Shown here in pieces: positions 1 to 6,535 of a stretch of 11,377 bases of DNA. The stretch is taken from assembly GCA_028565635.1 (NCBI GenBank), contig JAOXYB010053790.1, positions 1 through 11,377 of the forward strand. The letters run 5' to 3'. The number at the start of each line of letters is the position of its first letter. The first letter of the stretch is position 1. Both the position numbers and the translations under genes were made by a program. The stretch comes from Phoronis ovalis. Its lineage: Eukaryota; Phoronida; Phoronidae. Below the pieces are notes generated by a model. That model made no database searches. It was not told the origin of the DNA and worked only from the letters and a program-made list of their open reading frames with translations.

Positions 1-2
1 CA

Positions 3-143
3 CAGAACCCACTGGAACAGGCAATTCGTGAAAAAGGAAGCAGAGGTGGCTTTGTTTCTGTGATGTCAAGTTTAATGGTACAGAGCTTTATAACAAGACG
101 AAAACACAAATTTCAATTATTTAATTTTGTATCAAATATTTAA
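3..143 (+). CDS. Possible 3' end of a convergent plus-strand gene (unidentified)
   Basis: An open frame enters from the window edge, begins QNPLEQAIREKGSRGGFVSV and continues MSSLMVQSFITRRKHK to a TAA at 141-143. The first 60 bases are clearly less AT-rich than what follows, and two overlapping AATAAA signals lie 77 nt after the stop. Together these suggest the last coding exon of a gene converging on hnRNP K. I do not recognise the family. The last residues before the stop are AT-driven, so the true coding end may be earlier. The minus strand is also open over the first 60 bases. Confidence 0.35.
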   Translation, partial: QNPLEQAIREKGSRGGFVSVMSSLMVQSFITRRKHKFQLFNFVSNI

Positions 144-219
144 TTCTACACATCAAGATAAAACTGTACCTTTATGAATATTGTTACAGTTAAAGGCTTC
201 ACTGATCAAATGTTGCTGT

Positions 220-230
220 AATAAAATAAA
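220..230 (+). terminator. Overlapping AATAAA polyadenylation signals, plus strand
   Basis: AATAAAATAAA contains two AATAAA hexamers at 220-225 and 225-230. They lie 77 nt after the stop of the possible plus-strand gene. They would put its cleavage near 245-255, about 150 bp from the predicted hnRNP K cleavage site on the other strand. Confidence 0.4.
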
Positions 231-404
231 AACCTCCTTTCGTTCAACTATAAAACTAACATCTTCATTGCAGTGTACTACAGAAAAACAAAAGGCATTG
301 GTGACAAGGAACAAAATGTTTTAAGAGAATTGCAATTATGTACTCTTTCACAACAAAGTGCTTGAGTGACATTACTTCACCTTAAATTTTGATTAAAAAG
401 AGGA

Positions 405-984
405 GACAGAAAACAGATACAAATTATTTATTTACAAGCTAATCCAAGCATACAGTGAGATACAACTAATTCTGTATTTCTGTTCCACAGTATAAACATC
501 TTGGCTTTAATATTTCCCAGAGTAATTCTTGACGCTACAAAAATACAAAACATCAGTATAAAATATAATTGCTTTGAACTGAATATTGTCAGTTATATAA
601 CCTTGCTTTTGAGAAACGGAGAACATGGTCTAAGAACAAAATCTAATCAAGTACACCTTAATACCCTGTCAAATAATGAACAGCAAAAAGTACAGAACAG
701 CATCAGCAAATCAGTACATGCTAATACAAGTACACAATGCTGAAATATGTAGATACTAGCACACACAATAAGGAGACAAGTGATTCATTGTTTCTTATTA
801 ACACAACAACAAAATCACTAGTCTTCCACATCATATGTGCAACCTTCAAATCATTCTCCATTCGAAGTTGCATCACAGATGGGAAACTGGTTTACATGTC
901 TCGGCGAAGCCTTAACAACCAGATCCACCTTCCGAAATCAACACTTTGACAAATGAAAGCGAACATAAACTCCTTCGCTTGACA
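405..984 (-). other. HNRNPK: hnRNP K 3' untranslated region
   Basis: The stretch follows the TGA at 985 and ends about 20 nt past the AATAAA at 432-427. It has no coding block on the minus strand apart from the alternative terminal frame at 943-892. Two plus-strand open frames here (501-743 and 737-949) read as low-complexity, unrelated peptides. They overlap end to start and are best explained as chance frames antisense to the UTR. Confidence 0.65.
427..432 (-). terminator. Polyadenylation signal for hnRNP K (AATAAA)
   Basis: On the minus strand the sequence is TGTAAATAAATAATTTG, holding a canonical AATAAA. A GT/T-rich stretch follows (TTTGTATCTGTTTTCTGTCT), as expected downstream of a cleavage site. 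That places cleavage around 400-415. Confidence 0.6.
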
Positions 985-1030
985 TCATTTTTCAAGGCAG
1001 AAGATATTGAGGAATCTGTTGCAGTGAAAG
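985..1030 (-). CDS. HNRNPK: hnRNP K C-terminal exon (most likely acceptor)
   Basis: After KH3, the first acceptor downstream is AAATTTTCATAG, which ends at 1031. Joining at 1030 completes Ser and gives [15 protein letters not shown] then TGA at 987-985. A second acceptor 15 nt on (GCAACAG, exon from 1015) keeps the same frame and gives [10 protein letters not shown]. This tail does not resemble the family ending (SVKQYSGKFF or SVKQYADVEGF in human, from knowledge). A third acceptor at 943 is treated under findings. The choice of acceptor is uncertain. Confidence 0.6.
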
Positions 1031-4000
1031 CTATGAAAATTTAAGCTTTGTACTATATTTTTTTTCCATAATTTTATAATAAACAAACAGAATAATATGT
1101 TCTTACCTCATCTGTAAGAGGTACTGTGCATTCTGTATTTGGTCTTGTGACCCGCTAATTGTGATGATGCGATCATTCGATCCTACTACAGCCTCGTCAA
1201 TCGTGATCCCCGCACCAGATTGTTGACGGATTTGACGGATTCTAGATCCACCTTTACCAATGATAGCTCCAGCAAGCTGTAAAGGAATAAATTCAAACAT
1301 GAAGTATACATAAAAGTGTGTTATGATGCAAATATATATAATGTACATTCCTCTTGTCATTAAATTTCAATATTTTTTTAAAACATGAGTATTTTAACTA
1401 TAAAATGCACACCGATATTAATCTAAATTACAGCAGAATGTGTCAATGATAAGGATATGCAAAGATATCCTTCATTTGCACACAAAATTTAAATAGTTAA
1501 CCTTTTATCTCTGGTTGCTTGGAATTTTTATAAAATCATAACTGGTCACAGAACATGTGAATAGTTGGCACTTACATCTTTCGGAATGCTGACTTTGGTG
1601 GAAGAGGAACTGCCAAACATCATTCCCTGTTGATTCATGTCACCCATCGTGTCTTGGGCAAAGTTTTGTTGTAGTCCACCGCCGCCACCACCACCATAGC
1701 CGCCACTACTACGCCTCCCACCCATACCATTGTCACTATCACGACCACCTCCACGACCAAAACCACCGCTGCAAGATAAATTATGCAAAGATATACAAAA
1801 ATCGTAGTCAGAATTCAAATGCTAGTGCATACATGTTTTCATGTATAATCACAAACTGGTTTACGTTTAACTGGGTTAGTAAGTATATCCCTCTTACTGA
1901 CATATGACAGGTTTCAAAGTATGCTAAATCCCCTTTATTTGCCACATGTTACTTTTACCAAACATCGCTTTTGCTACCATTTTAGCTGTTGATTTAAATA
2001 GTGCTTACGGAGCAACTATAGCAATCCATCACAGATTCTTACCGTCCTCTGCCCCCTCGGCCTCCCATGCTACTACGGTATCCTCCATCGTCTCTTCCAC
2101 CAAAACCACTATCACGCCCCCCACCAAAACCACCGCGGCTGGGTCGACTGTCACGTCCACCTCCACCACGACCACCAAAGCTCCCTCTACAATAGAAACT
2201 ACAGTTAATACCGAAAACATACAAAGGTGTACCTGGCATTTAAGACATACCATCTGTAACCAATTTTCAACATTCAAAACTGCACCCCATTTTAGCATTT
2301 AATCACTCCAACTCATCATTACCACAAATTTCACATTATTTTCCCCTACTATATACAGAGAACAAGCTGTTGTGACTGAAATATTCTTGTATAGAGAACA
2401 GATACAGCTACTACTACAATTCATTTTGATTTAACAGCACCATTAAGTATACACGAGAAACCTATAAAAGTTTATAACACTACGACTTTCTACTCACCTA
2501 GATCCTCCTCGGCCTCCTCCTCCTCCTCTACCTCCTCGACCACCACGGCGCCCACTGTCCATAGCGGTGAAGCCACCATATTCCTGAGCCATGTACTCAT
2601 CACAGTCCTGTGGGTTGTATGGATTGTTCATACCTTTAGGAGGAGCCTGAGAAACAATAACAATGACATAGCTCAGTCAATACTACAGAAAGTAAAGGTA
2701 TGAAATGATATGCTGGAATGGACATCTCAACAGCAGTAGTACATCACAGAAGTGAATGTCAGTTGCACAAATAAATATGTTCATGTGCAGTAGGATTAAA
2801 AAACATTTTTTTACTGCATTTTCCCAGCACAGATTACTAAACAGTTATAGCTATTTCATAACAATGTTCCTGTATAAAATGTACAAGCTGTTCTATGTGT
2901 ATGGTAATAGAACACATGTTATCAATCACTGCCAGTAATGTAGATGTATTCGTAATAGTAAACATTCAATACTAACCGATTGTAAAAGATCAAAGATGAC
3001 AGCAATACAGTTCACAACATTGTCCAATTTTCCCTGAACTGCCACAGTACGTTCTGTAGAGTTTGGACAGCACTGTGAATACACTTTGATGTTTGTGCTT
3101 GTACTCTGAAATGAATTTGTAATTTCTCAATGTTTACCTGGTAACAACCAATTTGATGGTAGGAATAAATGCCTCAGTAAATAAACTTATCTGAGACTTA
3201 CCTCACGCAGTTCCTTAATCTTGAAGCCAGCACGACCAATAATACATCCAGCCTGGCTCTGATGAACAAGCATTCTGATCTCACAGTCAAAATCAGATGA
3301 ACCTCGGTATTGTTGATACTGTAAAAAAATACCAGCATTATACAAAGCTTTTTTTATTGAAAAATAGAACATGTATGGGTATGTCAAAAGTTTCATTTAT
3401 TTCTTGAAAAAAAAAAAAACATTTTGCAAACACAAATAGTGAATATATATAACTGGATACCTTTGACTAGGCTATCTAATTTCAAAATTATTTTTCATCA
3501 ATATTTGCAAAAGAATGTGACAGCATTTTACCCAATATTTTAGAACAGAAAAACGGATATTCAGAGAGCCTCATGAATAATTTGCATAAAAAATCTTTAT
3601 TTCATTTGTCACTTATTGTCACAACTAGCAGAAACCACGTCACCTGTGTTTACAGAGCTTGGGCAATCCATTAATTCTCCAAACAAAACAACAGTTCAAC
3701 AATAGCTGTTGTTGGGGATCAATATCATTTCATTACTGAATGTCTATTGACATTTACCACAAATCAATACAATGCAATAGGCTGGAATTGTTGTGTTCAG
3801 AGACTAATTTCACTAATGACACCAGGATTTTTATGTCTTGTTAAAATTCTATACAACACATTCACAAAGCTCGGTGATTATGTCACCTTTTTTGTTTGAC
3901 CATAAGTTTATAACAATTTAAGATTTTATGGTTGATACTGTACAACAGTGAGCCACATTATCCATTCTCCTTTGGTATTCCAAGATATCTATTAACATTA

Positions 4001-6535
4001 ATACACTAACCAATCACAAGGGTAGACATTTTTAAGCCCAGAACTTGAAAATGGACCACATAATCAACTTCAAACTCAAAGATTCTCCGTTTCCAGTTAA
4101 AAATTGCCCTACTTTTTATTCACAATTTTCAAATCATCTGCTATGAGAAGACTTACATCTTCCAATGTTGGAATGACATCCAGCATACACTCACAGACTG
4201 TACCAACATCGGCCTGGACAGAAAGGATTCTGAAAAAATAAACCATCACAATTTAAATATCTGTTGTGATGGGCATGATTTTGAGAAAATTTAGATACAC
4301 AATAAGTGACGATTCTTACTACAATTTCCTTGATGGTATAACTTCATGTTGTTGTTGGAACAATATTTCATGAATCTTTATTATTTCTGGAATTATTTGA
4401 CATATAACTTGTCAAGCAGAAGTACTTTAGTTGATTTATTTTTCATTAAATCTCAATTACTGTAGCTTTTTTTGCAGTTTACACAGTAACAAATTAATTA
4501 TTTCAGAACTAAGAAACAGTAGGAGTTTTGGATTCCATGACATGATCTTTAGACAACTTCAACTTGGCAATTTTATAAGCAGGTTGGATTTCCTTCATTA
4601 ACTAATAGGAATAAAATTACACTATAATTACAATATAAAACCAAAGTCAAAATGACACATATATAAAAGTATTGATTTTCTAAAATTACACACGATTTTA
4701 ATAAGATGAACTTAAATTGAAATATTCAACAATGGACCATTTACCAATAGAAAAGCCATGTTGAAGAACACTTTTATGCGACGTTTATTTCATGAGGAAA
4801 ATGATTTCCTTAGGTAGTTGGCAGTTAAATTAGTTGAGATTGAAAACGTGACTAAAAAATCCACTTCAAAACATTGCCATATTAAATCCAATTACACTAA
4901 AGCACTCATTATGTTAACTCAAATACAAATTCAGAACTAATATTATTGCACTGGAGGAGTGGACTCGAAAAGCAATTATTATGAATATTTCAAAATAAAT
5001 TAAAATTTCATTGTTTCTAAGAAATGTAGTTAAGTTGGGTAATTTCAAATTAACTAATGGAATATTTTCGCAACAACATGGCATATACAAAACTGAATCA
5101 TCTCTATAAATTTGGTGGTGATCAATACTAAATGATCCATGTATTTTGTATTACTTTTTAAGGGAATATTACCCAACAACTCTGATGTATTAAGGCAAGC
5201 AGGTAACATGGACAAGAACAAAACACAATAATAATAATAATAACATTTTCTACTCCAAAAGAAGGCATATGACAAATTTTCCATCAAAACATTAGCTGTA
5301 CTAATATTCCTCCCAGTGTTTCTTATGCAATATTTAAAGACCAGAGTAGAAATTGTTACAACTACATTCGATCTGGCTGGGAATACACATATTACATCAG
5401 TAATTTGCATATCATTTGATACATTACTGTCATAGAGATATTAGCATACCGTTCTGGGCTTGTACTGTCGGGCACCATTACACTTGGAGTATACTGTATT
5501 GTTGAAGTATGGGCAACAAGGTCACATTCGGACCAATCGGGCATCAAGATGGCGGGCGAACGTATATCGGGTCATCAAATTCGGGCCAATCGTGTGTAAG
5601 GGCGGGAAATGGCCAGGGCGGAAGAAATATATAAGAAACAAAATGCATGAGTAAACTTGGTCGTTGACAACACTGCTGAAGTATAAAGGCCAGTTAGCAA
5701 TAAATATAAAATATACAGTGAATATAATGCAATACGGTTTATGGACTATTGGATGCTGAGTAAAAGCATAAAATCAACATGTCAAATATGTTTTTTGTGA
5801 CGGTCAGAATTATTCAGGACCGGTACACTGCAAAGTATTTTACAAACATTTAGCCAGTCTCAGATTTAGCAGGACAGTCCAAGGACCTTGTGTTAGCAAA
5901 CAACTAATACCAGTACAGTACACGATTAATCTTCTCAAAAATTGATAGAAAGAGGACTTGACAAAAACATATTCAAGAAAAATATTCACCTCAGATCTCA
6001 AACGTTTAATGTTACTGCCTCCTTTCCCAATAATAGCACCTGCATTCTGTAATTAAAACAATTAGTTTCATATTATCCCACAATTAGCAGCTGAAGGTTA
6101 AATGTGTAGCAGATTCCTTTATGGCCATTGCATGATTTTATACATGATCACAGATGTTACATAACACTTGATATTATATGAAAATACTGCACTGGGACAA
6201 CCAAACAGATAGCATAACATCAAAAAACTTATGTATTTTGACCATTTCGATAATTAATTTTAAAAAAATCTTATTTGTTCCAAAGTCTTGACCATTCATT
6301 AAGGCTTGTTCAAGTAGATCAGTGATGTCCTTTATGATCATGTGGCCCTGTTCCTGTTCACCTGTCTCTGATTAGAGCAGGTACTGTACAAATGTCAGAC
6401 AATGTCTAATTAAAGTATTTACCTTGCTTTGCAGTAGAATTCTAAGATCAACTTTCGGTCCCTCGCCTCTCTTTGGCCGCTTGCTTTGCTGTCCATCGTG
6501 ATGATCGTCATCTTCGGCAGATCTCTTCAAACCAC
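985..6535 (-). CDS. HNRNPK: hnRNP K orthologue: KH1-KH2-RGG-KH3 RNA/ssDNA-binding protein (5' end missing)
   Basis: Joined exons, in transcript order: 6535-6423, 6046-5990, 5493-5450, 4229-4157, 3318-3202, 3105-2977, 2646-2498, 2186-2043, 1768-1576, 1276-1107, 1030-985. All introns are GT..AG and all phases match, giving 410 codons. This compares with about 463 residues in human hnRNP K. Seen: a bipartite basic NLS (KR near residue 3, KRPKR near 19-22); KH1 about 27-95 with GKGG loop 44-47; KH2 about 105-176 with GRAG loop 123-126; a Gly/Arg-rich segment 208-306; KH3 331-395 with GKGG loop 346-349. Known of the family: binds C-rich single-stranded RNA and DNA through its KH domains, mostly nuclear but shuttling, acting in transcription, splicing, mRNA stability and translation. 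Inferred: same role here. The first visible codon is split (phase 1) and an in-frame TAA lies in the intron just upstream, so the start ATG is in an exon I could not place. Family assignment is near certain; the C-terminal exon is less so. Confidence 0.96.
1107..1276 (-). CDS. HNRNPK: hnRNP K exon: KH3 core
   Basis: The 170-nt exon is phase 0 in and phase 2 out (ATGAG|GTAAGA), with acceptor ATTCCTTTACAG. It begins [20 protein letters not shown] and ends [22 protein letters not shown]. This is the best-conserved part of the protein: human reads SGASIKIDE...[21 protein letters not shown] in the same place. The GKGG loop and the final helix are intact. The phase-2 exit (AG|) is shared with the vertebrate gene, where the next codon completes Ser. 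Confidence 0.97.
1576..1768 (-). CDS. HNRNPK: hnRNP K exon: end of RGG region and first strand of KH3
   Basis: The exon is 193 nt, phase 2 in (completing Arg from CG|C) and phase 0 out at GAT|GTAAGT, with acceptor ATCTTGCAG. It begins [20 protein letters not shown], has a run of seven Gly, then a Gln/Met-rich stretch ([20 protein letters not shown]). It ends STKVSIPKD, which joins [10 protein letters not shown] in the next exon. The human counterpart is TTQVTIPKD-LAGSIIGKGG. Confidence 0.95.
2043..2186 (-). CDS. HNRNPK: hnRNP K exon: RGG/RDSG linker, in-frame cassette-sized
   Basis: The exon is 144 nt, phase 2 at both ends. The acceptor is TTTCTATTGTAG and the donor is GGACG|GTAAGA. It encodes about 48 residues, almost only Gly, Arg, Ser, Asp, Phe and Tyr, for example [20 protein letters not shown] and [20 protein letters not shown]. 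It has no folded domain. Because its length is a multiple of three and both junctions share a phase, it can be skipped without breaking the frame. Confidence 0.93.
2498..2646 (-). CDS. HNRNPK: hnRNP K exon: post-KH2 conserved segment and start of RGG box
   Basis: The 149-nt exon runs from phase 0 to phase 2 (AG|), with acceptor TTTCTCAG and donor TCTAG|GTGAGT. It first reads [20 protein letters not shown] and [10 protein letters not shown], matching the NPYDP..YDE..YGGF motif after KH2 in family members. It then turns into [22 protein letters not shown] repeats are arginine-methylation and RNA-contact sites in this family. Confidence 0.95.
2977..3105 (-). CDS. HNRNPK: hnRNP K exon: second half of KH2
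   Basis: The exon has 43 codons and phase 0 at both ends, with acceptor TTCATTTCAG. The donor is TCG|GTTAGT, less usual than the GTAAGT of the neighbouring exons. It begins [20 protein letters not shown] and ends [14 protein letters not shown], the last strand and helix of KH2. The QCCPNSTER motif corresponds to ECCPHSTDR in human hnRNP K. Confidence 0.96.
3202..3318 (-). CDS. HNRNPK: hnRNP K exon: first half of KH2
   Basis: This 117-nt exon has 39 codons and phase 0 at both ends, with acceptor TTTTTTTACAG and donor GAG|GTAAGT. It begins [20 protein letters not shown] and continues through GCIIGRAG to KIKELRE. The KH2 GxxG loop is GRAG, where human has GVKG. Human hnRNP K has the matching [20 protein letters not shown] (from knowledge), a very close match. 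Confidence 0.97.
3319..4156 (-). other. hnRNP K intron between KH1 and KH2
   Basis: This is an 838-nt AT-rich intron (GTAAGT...TTTACAG). I see no further exon although the vertebrate protein has a longer KH1-KH2 linker. It holds an A13 run at 3407-3419 on the plus strand and a short hairpin at 3687-3713. No snoRNA boxes or transposon ends were recognised. Confidence 0.85.
3687..3713. repeat. Perfect 8-bp inverted repeat (hairpin) in an intron
   Basis: AACAACAG at 3687-3694 pairs with CTGTTGTT at 3706-3713 across an 11-nt loop. It is shorter than a microRNA precursor and lies within the intron before KH2. No function can be assigned. Confidence 0.4.
4157..4229 (-). CDS. HNRNPK: hnRNP K exon: C-terminal strand and helix of KH1
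   Basis: The 73-nt exon starts with the third base of Arg and ends in phase 0 at GAAGAT|GTAAGT. The acceptor is TATTTTTTCAG. It reads [20 protein letters not shown] followed by TLED, matching the last beta strand and alpha helix of KH1 (human [20 protein letters not shown] then TLEE). The next exon continues directly into KH2, so the roughly 25-residue KH1-KH2 spacer of the vertebrate protein is much shorter here. Confidence 0.96.
4230..5449 (-). other. hnRNP K intron after the microexon
   Basis: This is a 1220-nt AT-rich intron from GTATGC to TTTTTTCAG. It includes an (ATA)n microsatellite at about 5227-5243. I looked for a second, mutually exclusive copy of the VPDSTSPER microexon and found none. 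Confidence 0.85.
5227..5243. repeat. (AAT)n microsatellite
   Basis: About five tandem ATA units (CAATAATAATAATAATAACA) lie in the intron. It is an ordinary simple repeat. Confidence 0.85.
5450..5493 (-). CDS. HNRNPK: hnRNP K 44-nt microexon completing the KH1 middle strand
   Basis: The exon enters in phase 0 and leaves with two bases (CG|) that complete Arg with the A of the next exon. It reads [14 protein letters not shown](R). This aligns with the family's Y-x-A-x-V-x-VPDSSGPER segment, which is otherwise absent between the 5990-6046 and 4157-4229 exons. Both splice sites are weak: the tract before ACAG is purine-rich (CCATACTTCAACAATACAG), and the donor is CG|GTATGC. The Gly of SSGPER is replaced (STSPER), and a Pro sits where other members have a small residue. 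The family match and exact phase fit make the exon convincing despite its size. Confidence 0.92.
5503..5684. mobile_element. Candidate small insertion flanked by TGAAGTAT direct repeats
   Basis: TGAAGTAT occurs at 5503-5510 and again at 5677-5684, bracketing 166 bp of different base composition. An 8-bp target duplication would suit a hAT-like non-autonomous element, but I see no convincing terminal inverted repeats, A-tail or tRNA-derived head. The element class is therefore unknown, and the repeat could be chance. Confidence 0.3.
5526..5635 (+). promoter_or_regulatory. Promoter-like motif cluster in a CpG-rich intronic block
   Basis: Seen in order on the plus strand: CCAAT at 5533-5537; AAGATGGCGG (YY1-like) at 5546-5555; CCAAT at 5586-5590; GGGCGGGAAA (GC box overlapping an E2F-type GGCGGGAAA) at 5600-5609; GGGCGG at 5616-5621; TATATAAG at 5628-5635. 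About ten CpGs fall within 100 bp. The two CCAAT boxes sit in a 14-nt near-repeat, ATTCGG(A/G)CCAATCG, at 5526-5539 and 5579-5592. Promoter activity is inference. No plus-strand gene follows that I can recognise. Confidence 0.35.
5990..6046 (-). CDS. HNRNPK: hnRNP K exon: KH1 GxxG loop
   Basis: This 57-nt exon (19 codons, phase 0 at both ends) reads [19 protein letters not shown]. It contains the KH1 signature helix-GKGG-helix that grips single-stranded nucleic acid. The acceptor is TTTTAATTACAG and the donor is GAG|GTGAAT. It matches human KH1 (NAGAVIGKGGKNIKALRTD, from knowledge) in length and position. Confidence 0.97.
6047..6422 (-). other. hnRNP K intron inside KH1
   Basis: This is a 376-nt AT-rich intron (GTAAAT...TTACAG). 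No genes, repeats or RNA elements were seen in it. Confidence 0.88.
6423..6535 (-). CDS. HNRNPK: hnRNP K exon: N-terminal NLS and start of KH1
   Basis: The acceptor is TTTCAG at 6541-6536 and the donor is AAG|GTAAAT. The exon holds 113 nt, starting with the last two bases of a split codon and ending in phase 0. It reads [10 protein letters not shown], then His/Gln-rich residues, [21 protein letters not shown]. The two basic clusters around an acidic stretch match the bipartite nuclear localisation signal of vertebrate hn[14 protein letters not shown] is the first beta strand of KH1 and runs straight into [10 protein letters not shown] of the next exon. It is not the first coding exon: no in-frame ATG precedes it before a TAA in the intron. 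Confidence 0.95.

Larger units (their letters stand above)
5494..5989 (-). other. hnRNP K intron before the microexon, containing a CpG-rich block
   Basis: This 496-nt intron runs from GTGAAT to AATACAG. Its acceptor-proximal part (about 5511-5676) is far richer in G, C and CpG than any other intron here. The rest is AT-rich and featureless. Confidence 0.85.

Noticed and set aside
501-949. Two abutting plus-strand open frames over the hnRNP K 3' UTR
   Set aside because: The peptides have no recognisable motif, the frames simply overlap stop and start, and the stretch is explained as antisense of a 3' UTR.
1946-2302. Plus-strand open frame rich in Thr/Ser/Pro, and a minus-strand Val-rich frame at 2029-2298
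   Set aside because: Both are out-of-frame shadows of the Gly/Arg-rich exon at 2043-2186; repetitive GGN/CGN codons leave all frames open.
2303-2315. Box C-like ATGATGA on the minus strand in an intron (candidate snoRNA), with similar TGATGA matches near 5575 and 6850
   Set aside because: No box D (CTGA) or terminal stem was found at a suitable distance for any of them.
5460-5654. Plus-strand 64-codon frame across the CpG-rich block
   Set aside because: It overlaps the microexon antisense and runs through the motif cluster; the basic peptide reflects GC-rich sequence, not a family.
5461-5704. Possible solo LTR starting TGTACTGTCGGGCACC with TATA and AATAAA downstream
   Set aside because: The supposed LTR start lies inside the microexon, whose minus-strand translation (VPDS) is family-conserved, so the TG start is coincidental. 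No matching second LTR or CA end with a target duplication was seen.
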